In this document: positions 1 through 6,756 of the stretch, piece after piece
Layout of the letters: every line of letters begins with the position of its first letter
How positions within the stretch are numbered: position 1 is the stretch's first letter
NCBI GenBank assembly: GCA_964539785.1
Contig: CAZIJQ010000051.1
Location: 1-19,752, forward strand
Source of the DNA: JABMPO01 sp964539785
Lineage (GTDB): Bacteria; Fidelibacterota; Marinisomatia; Marinisomatales; TCS56
DNA: 19,752 nt
Direction of reading: 5' to 3'
Notes under the pieces: generated by a model
Databases searched by the model: none
What the model saw: the letters and a program-made list of their open reading frames with translations, nothing else
Told to the model about the DNA's origin: nothing
Translations under genes and position numbers: made by a program

Positions 1-17
1 CGCCTTTAATCCAAATC

Positions 18-131
18 TCAAACATTTTTCAATTGCATCTTAACGCAGAATCTTTGTGTAATATTTTCAGTGTAACCGGTATAATAACGATCTGGATAAT
101 TTAATGATTGGATGATATAAACATGATACAT
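18..131 (-). pseudogene. Truncated GIY-YIG nuclease (YhbQ/UPF0213-like) remnant
   Basis: The 37-residue product starts MYHVYIIQSLNYPDRYYTGY and continues TENITQR. This is the N-terminal GIY-YIG core: VYI is the 'GIY' strand, YTG the 'YIG' strand, and the Arg of NITQR matches the conserved catalytic-region Arg. Family members are usually about 80-100 aa. Here the homology stops right after QR and the frame ends ten codons later, so the catalytic Glu and the C-terminal half are missing. The start was chosen at position 131 because AGGGG lies about 8 nt upstream. The longer open frame reaching position 233 adds residues unlike the family and runs into the inverted repeat. Read in the next frame, the downstream bases do not restore a GIY-YIG sequence, so a deletion or decay is more likely than a single frameshift. 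Function is presumably lost. Confidence 0.6.
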
Positions 132-223
132 AATAATTACCCCTGAGCCTGCTGCGACGTAGCTCCTTGCGATTTGTGTTTGTTTTCCCGCTTTCGTTCC
201 GATACATCGTAACTTCAGCGCGG

Positions 224-252
224 TCGACTTCACTCCTGAGGAGCGAAGTCGA
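224..252. repeat. REP-like inverted repeat abutting the tmRNA 3' end
   Basis: The outer arms TCGACTTC (224-231) and GAAGTCGA (245-252) and the inner arms CTCC (233-236) and GGAG (240-243) pair perfectly, with one mismatch between them (232/244) and a TGA loop. The element begins two bases after the last templated base of the tmRNA gene. No T-run follows on either strand, so it is not a standard intrinsic terminator, though it could stabilise or delimit the tmRNA 3' end. No second copy is visible in this window. Confidence 0.7.
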
Positions 253-253
253 G

Positions 254-604
254 TGGAGGCGGGGAGAGTCGAACTCCCGTCCGAAATAGCACCCTGAGAA
301 ACATCTACATGCTTAGTCTTCCGGATTGATCTTATTCATCTGACTCCCGGTGACTTAAGTCAGATAAACCAGTTCATTGTGTTCTTATTCACCCGGCATG
401 AACAACCAGATGAACCAGTCTATGTAGTCGACGCCCTTATGCAAAACCACAGACAAATTCTACACAGGACGGGTTGCCGTCAGTTAAGCAGCAGCCATAT
501 AGCCGTAATCGGCACTTATTGTTTTTTCCAGGTGTTTAAGGAGATTCCCGGACCTCCGCGTGCAGTTTAACAACGTCTCTATCCCGTCGAAACCGGTCGC
601 CCCC
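254..604 (-). ncRNA. ssrA: Transfer-messenger RNA (tmRNA)
   Basis: This RNA rescues stalled ribosomes: with SmpB it acts first as an Ala-tRNA and then as a short mRNA that adds a proteolysis tag. The 5' end GGGGGCGACC followed by GGTTTCGACGGGAT (604 downward) is the classic tmRNA start. The 3' end holds the T-arm GGACGGGAGTTCGACTCTCC. The ends pair as a 7-bp acceptor stem, GGGGGCG with CGCCTCC, in which the third pair is G-U, the alanyl-tRNA synthetase identity element. The discriminator is A (254). CCA is not encoded, since the next bases read CTC. The conserved block around GACTAAGCATGTAGA before the T-arm is also present. At 351 nt it is a normal single-piece tmRNA. Confidence 0.95.
484..513 (-). 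other. tmRNA tag-peptide reading frame (ADYGYMAAA)
   Basis: Reading from the predicted resume codon GCC (513-511), just after a UAAGU stretch comparable to the UAGUC before the E. coli resume codon, the frame gives A-D-Y-G-Y-M-A-A-A and stops at TAA (486-484). With the charged alanine the tag would be AADYGYMAAA. Most known tags end in (L/V)AA, which ClpXP recognises. Here the last three residues are AAA preceded by Met. The stop and the AAA end are clear. The exact resume codon is inferred by position. Confidence 0.7.
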
Positions 605-765
605 ATTGTCAAAGAACCGTTAGAATTTACATAATCCGGATAATATTGTTCCCCTGCCAACACAATATTTGGATTAACCACCGAGTTTAGGAAATACTTT
701 TTTTCTTTCGCATTCAAAACTAATTAAAAATGCCAGCTATTACCGGGGTTCCCGTCGTATAAAAT

Positions 766-803
766 AAAAAAAAAGGCTTCCAGCGCCAACCCGAAGCCTT
801 TTT
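766..803 (-). terminator. Intrinsic terminator, probably bidirectional
   Basis: AAAAAGGCTTC (770-780) pairs with GAAGCCTTTTT (793-803) to form an 11-bp stem with a 12-nt loop. On the minus strand the stem is followed by nine Ts (complement of 766-774), and on the plus strand by five Ts (799-803). The minus orientation is therefore the stronger one. It would stop transcription coming from the asnA side before it reaches ssrA. Confidence 0.75.
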
Positions 804-1000
804 CATGAATTAACTTGTCAACCCCTCAAGCCCAAAATTCATTTGACAGAATTCATGCTTCAGAGTCGTAGATGGAAACTACATTACCAGCATAATTTTC
901 ACAAGTTGAAAAGCAAAAAACCAGTAAATATTTTTAAACTGGCAAATGCTCCAAGCTAACATTTTGGCACAAACAGGGTAAAAAATGATTCTTATAAGAT

Positions 1001-1029
1001 AAAACGACGATCAACAGACCGCCGTTTTT
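1001..1029 (-). terminator. Intrinsic terminator of asnA
   Basis: On the minus strand AAAACGGCG (1028-1020) pairs with CGTCGTTTT (1009-1001), including one G-U wobble, around a 10-nt loop. TTTTATCTT follows. The hairpin starts 23 bases after the asnA stop codon. The wobble is a pair only in minus-strand RNA, which supports this orientation. Confidence 0.75.
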
Positions 1030-1051
1030 ATCATGATGTTTAATTGACAGA

Positions 1052-2182
1052 TTACTGGAGAACTATAATATTCTTTTCCCGGCATATATCCCTCAAAATC
1101 TTAGGCCACACAGTGACACTGCATTCACCAAGATGCGCCTTCTTCAGGATATACATGTAGGTACGGGATTGCCCGATGCCGCCACCAATACTCAAGGGTA
1201 TTTCATCGTTCATAATCATCTTATGGTAGGGCATTTCAAGGAAATCCAATTGACCGGTCATTTCTAATTGCTGCTTCAGCGTGTCCTTGGTGACCCGCAC
1301 ACCCATTGATGTGAGTTCGTGGCGCCGTTTGGTGACATGATTCCACACCAGGATGTCGCCATTCAGGCCATGCATGGGCTCACCGGACTCGGATACGGTT
1401 GGTGTAACCCAATCGTCATAGTCCGCAGCACGCATTTCGTGCGGATAACCATCCTTCAGCGTCCAACCGATACCGATAATGAAAACTGCCGGATATTTCT
1501 GGATGATTTCCGTTTCCCGGGCTTTCCTCGGTAAGTCAGGGAACATATCCAATATTTCTTCGGCGTGTAAAAATTTCAATTCCTCGGGCAGATCTGGATA
1601 TTTATCCGACTTCAACTGTGGAAAAGCGTCCTGTGCTTTTTGCTCGGCTTCCAGCAACACTTTCCAGATGCGACGGACCGTGTCCTTTAACAATTCTAAG
1701 TTACGATCTTCATCATTAATAACTCTTTCCCAATCCCACTGATCCACATAGGCACTGTGATCATGGTCCAGAAAATAGTCTTTACGAACGGCGCGCATAT
1801 CGGTGTAAACACCTTCACCAACATCCATTCCAAATTGCTTCAAAGCCCAACGCTTCCATTTGGTTGCCGCCTGGACAACCTGGGCATCAACCGGATGCTT
1901 CTCATAATCGTTGGAAATATGAAAATCAATCGGGGTACGCGAACCATCACGATCTAAATAATCATTCATTCCACTGTCTCGATCAACAATCAATGGACTC
2001 TCGACTCGGATTAGATTGAGTTCACGACTGAGACCTTCCTCAATTGCCGTCTTAACAATTAACAGAGCTTGCTGGGTTTCTTTGGGATTCAGCAACGATT
2101 CGTAATCAGACGGTAAAATTTTCTTCACATCGTCATAATTACCAATACCTGGTCCAGCCAGGTCGGCCTTCTTATCTGACAT
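1052..2182 (-). CDS. asnA: Aspartate--ammonia ligase (asparagine synthetase A)
   Basis: The 376-aa cytoplasmic enzyme makes asparagine from aspartate, ammonia and ATP (giving AMP + PPi), with a class-II aminoacyl-tRNA-synthetase-like fold. Family blocks are easy to see: KWKRWAL (108-114), GEGVYTDMRAVR (122-133), YVDQWDWERV (145-154), FLHAEEIL (204-211), DYDDW (254-258), GLNGDILVWN (272-281), SMGVRV (292-297) and the near-invariant SIGGGIGQSR (331-340). It is longer than the 330-aa E. coli protein, mainly through about 20 extra N-terminal residues and a slightly longer middle. In E. coli the residue after MGIRV is Asp; here it is Thr. The start is firm: AGGAGAG lies just before ATG. It appears monocistronic, with its own terminator and a hairpin in its leader. 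Confidence is very high. Confidence 0.96.
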   Translation of the reverse strand: MSDKKADLAGPGIGNYDDVKKILPSDYESLLNPKETQQALLIVKTAIEEGLSRELNLIRVESPLIVDRDSGMNDYLDRDGSRTPIDFHISNDYEKHPVDAQVVQAATKWKRWALKQFGMDVGEGVYTDMRAVRKDYFLDHDHSAYVDQWDWERVINDEDRNLELLKDTVRRIWKVLLEAEQKAQDAFPQLKSDKYPDLPEELKFLHAEEILDMFPDLPRKARETEIIQKYPAVFIIGIGWTLKDGYPHEMRAADYDDWVTPTVSESGEPMHGLNGDILVWNHVTKRRHELTSMGVRVTKDTLKQQLEMTGQLDFLEMPYHKMIMNDEIPLSIGGGIGQSRTYMYILKKAHLGECSVTVWPKILRDICREKNIIVLQ

Positions 2183-2225
2183 TACATTCTCTCCTGATTG
2201 GTTATTTAGTTAATAATTGTTATCT

Positions 2226-2244
2226 AAAAACCACTTTGGTTTTT
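2226..2244 (-). promoter_or_regulatory. Hairpin with T-tract in the asnA leader
   Basis: AAAAACCA (2226-2233) and TGGTTTTT (2237-2244) form a perfect 8-bp inverted repeat with a 3-nt loop. On the asnA strand the stem ends in TTTTT and lies about 43 nt upstream of the start codon. It resembles a small terminator or attenuator, but the stem has only three G-C pairs, so it could equally be a protein-binding palindrome. The structure is seen; its role is inferred. Confidence 0.35.
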
Positions 2245-2420
2245 GGGATTGAAATAGTCTGGGTTAGATTTGAAATTCGAATATTTGGAATATTAATTAA
2301 TTGGCTTCAGATAGTACTTTTAGTATTGTATTACTAAATAATAAAATAAGGAGAATCGGAAAAAGTTCATAGTATTGTTATTGAATTATTGACAAATACA
2401 CAACATTATTCTTCAAATGA

Positions 2421-2450
2421 GGGGGCAGGATTGCCCCCCATTTATTTTTA
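2421..2450 (-). terminator. Strong G-C hairpin at the end of the efflux operon
   Basis: GGGGGCA (2421-2427) pairs with TGCCCCC (2432-2438) around GGAT. It starts 18 nt downstream of the RND stop codon, the expected place for a terminator of the minus-strand operon. The T-tract is better on the plus strand (ATTTATTTTTA, 2440-2450) than on the minus strand (TCATTTG), so it may work in both directions or mainly stabilise the mRNA end. Confidence 0.5.
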
Positions 2451-2456
2451 GTCAGA

Positions 2457-5400
2457 TCAAGTCAATTCAAAAACATTGGCATCATCCGGCCGATCATATT
2501 CCTGATCCTCAATTTTGCCCTTACGGATCGCACGACGCAGCTTTAGCCGCTCTATTGTGAAATAAAGCACGGGAATCAGAATCAGGGTAAACAGGGTTGA
2601 AGCCGTCAGGCCACCGATAACCGACCGTGCCATTGGCGCCCAGATTTCCGAACCCGAACCCAGCTCCATGGCCATTGGCGTCATGGACAAGCTGGTGGTC
2701 AAGGCCGTCATCAGGATTGGACGCATCCGGCGCCGGCCACCGCGGATCACCGCTTCCCATAAGGGATAATTATGTATGGTGCGCAACTGATTGATATAAT
2801 CAATCAGCACGATTCCATTATTTACCACGATACCGATCAGTAACATACCCCCAATCATAGCCGTGATCGACAGGGTTGTACCGGAAATAAACAAGCCCCA
2901 GATCACACCAATAAAAGCCAGCGGGATTGTAAACAGGATTATAAATGGATTCAACAGGGATTCGAATTGGGAGGCCATAACCATATAAACCAGCAGCACT
3001 GCCGCCAGCAACGCCAGCCCCAGGTACATGAACGATTCCTGCATATCCTCAGCCGTTCCACCGATCTCCCAGCGAAAATCCGGTGGGAAGGTCAGCTTCT
3101 CCAAACCGGCCAGGACATCGTTGGTAACGCTACGCAAGTCACGTTCGCTGACCATGCAAAACACGGTGACAACCCGGTCCTGATCTTCGCGGTTTATCGT
3201 AGTAGCTCCATGACCGGAAACGATTTCCGCCAGGTTAATCAGCGGCACCTGTTCACCCATTGACGTCGAAACATAAATGTTTTCCAAATCCGCTCGGGAA
3301 TCACGGTAAGCATCGTCAAAACGAACCAGCACATCATATTCCTTGCCACCTTCACGGTACTGGGTCGCAACGGTACCCTTGATCCCCGCTTCCACGGTTT
3401 GGGCCACCATGGTAACGCTGAGCCCCATTGCTGAAATTCGGTCTCGGTTGAGGTATATCTGATATTCCGGCTGGGGTGAGCTGTAACTTTTCTGGATATC
3501 CACCACCCCTTCCACTGACTCCATGACTTTAGCCACCTGATCGCCCAATGCGGAGGCGATATTACGATCAAAGCCGAAAATCTTAACCACAATATCACCC
3601 TGGGCACCCATGAAACCACTGTTGTCCTCAAAAGTGATCTTGGCACCTGGAATCTGGGAAAAGCGTTCCCGCAAGTCATCCTGGATCTCAAATTGGGAGC
3701 GATCACGATCCTTCACATCGGGCAGGGAGATCATAATCTGCCCAGCGTTAGAACCGCCGCCACCGAATATTGCGCTGATGCCTTCACCAATACCAAAATT
3801 AGAATAAATATTAATGGCTTCCGGAAAATTGCGCTCAATTATTCCTTCCAGTTTTAAAAAGGTCTCATTGGTGGCTGTCAGCGAAGCACCGCTTTCCCGC
3901 TCGATATTCATACTAATAAAAGATTGGTCGGTCTGTCCCATGAATTCAGCGCCTACCTTAGTTGCCAGGAATATGGTAATTCCGAATAAAACAGTTATTA
4001 TTGCAAACAAGGTCTTCTTCCGGAATAGGAAGTAATCCAGCACCCTAATATAGGTGTGCTCCAGTTTGACTAAAAATCGGCCAATGGCCTGGGAGACCCG
4101 ATTCTTGGCTTCAGTCTTCCCCGATTGTAACAGTTTTGAAGCCAGTAGCGGAATCAATGTCAAAGCAATTAACATTGATGTGGTCAGTGAGAATACAATC
4201 GTCACCGCCATATCGTTGAACATGATACCAGCGATGCCGGGCACAAACAGGATCGGTACAAAAACAGCCAGGGTCGTGAGGGTCGAGGCAACGATCGCCA
4301 TGGAAACCTGCTTGGTCCCCTCATAGGCAGCTTCTATTACTACCATTCCCTTTTCCTTGCGCCGGAAGATATTCTCCAGCACCACAATGGCATTGTCGAC
4401 CAGCATACCAATGGCCAGAGCCAGACCGGCCATGGAAATAACATTAAGAGTCAACCCGCCCCGGTCCATGACAAAGAAAGTAATGGTGATCGAAATCGGA
4501 ATTGACACTGCAACAATCAAGGAACTGCGCACATTGCGTAAAAAGAACAGCAAAACCAGGAAAGCCAGCAGGAAAGCCTGCATTGCGGTGGTACTTAGAT
4601 TACTAAGTGAGCGGGTGATAAAATCTGCGAAATCGATCAGGGTGGATACTTCCACCCCCTGGCCCACTTTTTCCAGGATGCCCGGCAGGGCTTTGTTCAC
4701 CGCATGACTGGTTTGGACCGTATTAGCGTCAGCTTGTTTCTGAATAAACAGCATCAACGCCGATTTCCCGTTGTTGCGGATTATTTCGCGCTGTTCCTTG
4801 AAACCGTCCACCACCTTGGCTACGTTTTTCAGATAAATCGGTACACCGGCCTTATTACCAACCACAGTATTCTCGATCTGTCCCACACTGGTGAATTCAC
4901 CATAAGTTTTGACGGCAAATTCCTTATTCTGCTCATCTATCATTCCCCCGGGAATCTGCAGATTTTCCAATCGTAAGGTTTGGATGAGTCGTTGTAGTGA
5001 AAGTCCCTGGGCTGCCAGCTCATGGGGGTTCACTAATACCTGAATCTGACGTTGGAGACCACCCTGAATACCAGCGGCGGCCACACCATCGATCCGTTCT
5101 AACCGCGGAGTGATTTGTTCATCCACCACCCGTCTTAATTCGGCCATGCCCAATTGATCGGAAGTGACCGTGAGATACTGGATCGGCTGCATGGAGGGAT
5201 TGAAAGCAAAAGTAATCGGGTCGGAAGATTCCGATGGCAGGTAATCACGAACGAAATCGATCATCTTCCGCACATCGATTTCGGCCTGGTCCATATCGGA
5301 ACCCCATTCAAACTCCATGATGAGAATCGAAGTACCCACGTTTGAATTGGAGGAAATCTTTTTAACATTCTTAACGGAGATGACGGTCTGCTCCAGCGGG

Positions 5401-5594
5401 CGGGTCAGCACATTTTCGATATCCTCGGGACCCACACCTTCATACTGAGTGATAATTGCCATCACTGGAAATGTTATATTGGGATACAAGTCCATTTTCA
5501 GACTGGACAAACCGAACAGACCGAACCCGATGGCAATTAGATACAGCATGGTAAAGGTGATGCTGCGGCGAATGGCGATTTTTGTAATAATCAT
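2457..5594 (-). CDS. RND efflux pump inner-membrane transporter (AcrB/HAE1 family)
   Basis: The 1045-aa proton-driven pump forms the inner-membrane part of a tripartite exporter. The N-terminus (RRSITFTMLYLIAIGFGLFG) is TM1, followed by the porter-domain motif LYPNITFPV (36-44), and the two-fold repeated 12-TM layout is of normal length. TM4 reads GLALAIGMLVDNAIVVLEN, so the proton-relay pair Asp-Asp of AcrB (407/408) is Asp400-Asn401 here. In TM10 the AcrB Lys940 region reads GIVVNNGIVLIDY (Asn925-Asn926). This Asp-Asn/Asn-Asn pattern is common in SwrC/YerP-like members rather than enterobacterial drug pumps, so the substrate cannot be stated. AAGGA lies 7 nt before ATG. It is the last gene of the operon, 22 nt after the adaptor gene. 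The family call is near certain; 'multidrug' is only plausible. Confidence 0.95.
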   Translation of the reverse strand: MIITKIAIRRSITFTMLYLIAIGFGLFGLSSLKMDLYPNITFPVMAIITQYEGVGPEDIENVLTRPLEQTVISVKNVKKISSNSNVGTSILIMEFEWGSDMDQAEIDVRKMIDFVRDYLPSESSDPITFAFNPSMQPIQYLTVTSDQLGMAELRRVVDEQITPRLERIDGVAAAGIQGGLQRQIQVLVNPHELAAQGLSLQRLIQTLRLENLQIPGGMIDEQNKEFAVKTYGEFTSVGQIENTVVGNKAGVPIYLKNVAKVVDGFKEQREIIRNNGKSALMLFIQKQADANTVQTSHAVNKALPGILEKVGQGVEVSTLIDFADFITRSLSNLSTTAMQAFLLAFLVLLFFLRNVRSSLIVAVSIPISITITFFVMDRGGLTLNVISMAGLALAIGMLVDNAIVVLENIFRRKEKGMVVIEAAYEGTKQVSMAIVASTLTTLAVFVPILFVPGIAGIMFNDMAVTIVFSLTTSMLIALTLIPLLASKLLQSGKTEAKNRVSQAIGRFLVKLEHTYIRVLDYFLFRKKTLFAIITVLFGITIFLATKVGAEFMGQTDQSFISMNIERESGASLTATNETFLKLEGIIERNFPEAINIYSNFGIGEGISAIFGGGGSNAGQIMISLPDVKDRDRSQFEIQDDLRERFSQIPGAKITFEDNSGFMGAQGDIVVKIFGFDRNIASALGDQVAKVMESVEGVVDIQKSYSSPQPEYQIYLNRDRISAMGLSVTMVAQTVEAGIKGTVATQYREGGKEYDVLVRFDDAYRDSRADLENIYVSTSMGEQVPLINLAEIVSGHGATTINREDQDRVVTVFCMVSERDLRSVTNDVLAGLEKLTFPPDFRWEIGGTAEDMQESFMYLGLALLAAVLLVYMVMASQFESLLNPFIILFTIPLAFIGVIWGLFISGTTLSITAMIGGMLLIGIVVNNGIVLIDYINQLRTIHNYPLWEAVIRGGRRRMRPILMTALTTSLSMTPMAMELGSGSEIWAPMARSVIGGLTASTLFTLILIPVLYFTIERLKLRRAIRKGKIEDQEYDRPDDANVFELT

Positions 5595-5616
5595 AAACGA
5601 ATCCTTTTTCCCTGGG

Positions 5617-6747
5617 TCATTCCGCTGCTGTTATAATATCGATCCGGGCCGAATCGGTCAGGTTATGCTGGCCAACCAAAACAATATTTTCGGCTCCAAT
5701 CAATCCGGTTACTACTTCCGCCCGGGTGCGATCTTCAATCCCGATGGTGATTTCCCGCCTTACAGCAATACTGTCCTCGATCACAAATACGTGGCGGTTG
5801 ATCTTGACTTTATTGGTCGTCAACTGGCCGGCTTCATAATTCAGGGAAGTCTTTTCGATAATGGAATATTTGGGAATAACCGGCACGGAAAATTTCTCTT
5901 CAATTACTACACTAACGTTGGCGAACATCCCCGGCCGCAGATTTAAATTGGGGTTAAGCACTTCGATCTCGGCCTTGGCCGTGCGGGTCATGGGATTCAG
6001 CGTGGGATTCACCTGCTTGATATGACCCTGGAAAACAGTATCGGGGTAGCCGGAAACGGTGATCCAGGCTTTTTGCCCCGGGGTGATCACATTGATGTGG
6101 CGCTCAATCACATTCACTTCCACTAAAACCGGATCCATTTTCACAACTGTGAATAAAGGGATCTGCGGCACAGCCAGATCGCCAACTTCAAAGTTCCGTT
6201 CGGATATTATGCCCGAAATCGGCGCGGTAATCCGGGTGTCCTGCAACTGACTTTTAGCAGTTGAGAGCACGGCCTTCATTTGTTTTACACCGGATCCGGT
6301 AGCGTTACGCTGAGCCTTCACCGCCTCGTACTGGGATTGGCTGATTGCATTATCGGCGTACAGCGTTTTGATCCTCTGCCATTCCGCATCTACCGATTCG
6401 AACTGGGCCTGGGCCGATTCCAACCCCGCTTCGGCCTGGGTTACGGCCTGACGGATTTTTTCGGTATCAATCTCCGCCAGCAGATCACCGGCCTCTACTT
6501 TATCACCCTTCTCAACATTGATGGCAGTGATCTGGTTAGGAATTGTGCAGTAGACCCGGATTTCCTGGTCGGCGGCCACGTTGCCAAAAAACTGGATCGT
6601 TTTTTCGATATTGCCCAATTCAACAGTGGTCATTTCCACTGGGACGGCTGCTACTACTTCCTCGGAATTATCATCGTCAGACTTACCGCAACTGCTAATC
6701 AATAAAATTGATACAACCATTAAAACCAAAAATATTTTACTATTCAT
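5617..6747 (-). CDS. RND efflux periplasmic adaptor, lipoprotein (membrane fusion protein)
   Basis: This 376-aa adaptor (AcrA/MexA type) links the RND pump to the outer-membrane channel. The N-terminus is a lipoprotein signal ending in LISSC, so Cys20 is the probable lipidated residue, followed by a soluble Asp/Ser-rich linker. A first lipoyl half (about 60-97, with EKGDKVEAGDLLAEID) leads into an alpha-helical hairpin (about 98-170, rich in Ala/Gln/Glu). The second lipoyl half has TRITAPISGIISERNFEVGDLA, then beta-barrel and membrane-proximal domains with NLRPGMFANVSV. The start is well set: the ribosome binding site TAGGAG (6759-6754) overlaps the TAG stop of the upstream channel gene, so the two are translationally linked. 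The three neighbouring genes fix its role as partner of this pump. Confidence 0.95.
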   Translation of the reverse strand: MNSKIFLVLMVVSILLISSCGKSDDDNSEEVVAAVPVEMTTVELGNIEKTIQFFGNVAADQEIRVYCTIPNQITAINVEKGDKVEAGDLLAEIDTEKIRQAVTQAEAGLESAQAQFESVDAEWQRIKTLYADNAISQSQYEAVKAQRNATGSGVKQMKAVLSTAKSQLQDTRITAPISGIISERNFEVGDLAVPQIPLFTVVKMDPVLVEVNVIERHINVITPGQKAWITVSGYPDTVFQGHIKQVNPTLNPMTRTAKAEIEVLNPNLNLRPGMFANVSVVIEEKFSVPVIPKYSIIEKTSLNYEAGQLTTNKVKINRHVFVIEDSIAVRREITIGIEDRTRAEVVTGLIGAENIVLVGQHNLTDSARIDIITAAE

Positions 6748-6756
6748 CGGATACTC

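Larger units (their letters stand above)
605..1051. other. Gene-poor stretch between ssrA and asnA
   Basis: These 447 bases hold no convincing protein gene. They contain the upstream region of tmRNA (605-765), a bidirectional terminator (766-803), about 200 AT-rich bases (804-1000), and the asnA terminator (1001-1029). For tmRNA a possible minus-strand promoter is TTGGCA (complement of 655-660) followed 18 nt later by GATTAT, but this match is weak. A 28-codon frame beginning in the terminator hairpin was not accepted. The 804-1000 segment lies upstream of a terminator on the minus strand, so a small RNA there cannot be excluded. Confidence 0.5.

Noticed and set aside
132..233. 34-residue N-terminal extension of the GIY-YIG remnant
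   Set aside because: It overlaps the inverted repeat and is unlike the family, whereas the internal ATG at 131 has a good ribosome binding site and the family N-terminus.
224..252. Intrinsic terminator of tmRNA
   Set aside because: The hairpin is good but neither strand has a following T-run, so it is listed as a repeat.
514..717. Open frame on the minus strand running into the tmRNA tag frame (77 codons in total)
   Set aside because: It crosses the 5' end and acceptor stem of tmRNA, has no ribosome binding site at its ATG, and its only known coding part is the tag.
716..805. 28-codon minus-strand frame starting in the terminator hairpin (MKKASGWRWK...)
   Set aside because: Its codons are made of the terminator stem, loop and T-tract, and no ribosome binding site is present.
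2521..5345. Several open frames of 60-155 codons on both strands inside the RND gene
   Set aside because: They are shadow frames of a full-length, intact RND coding sequence, without ribosome binding sites or recognisable domains.
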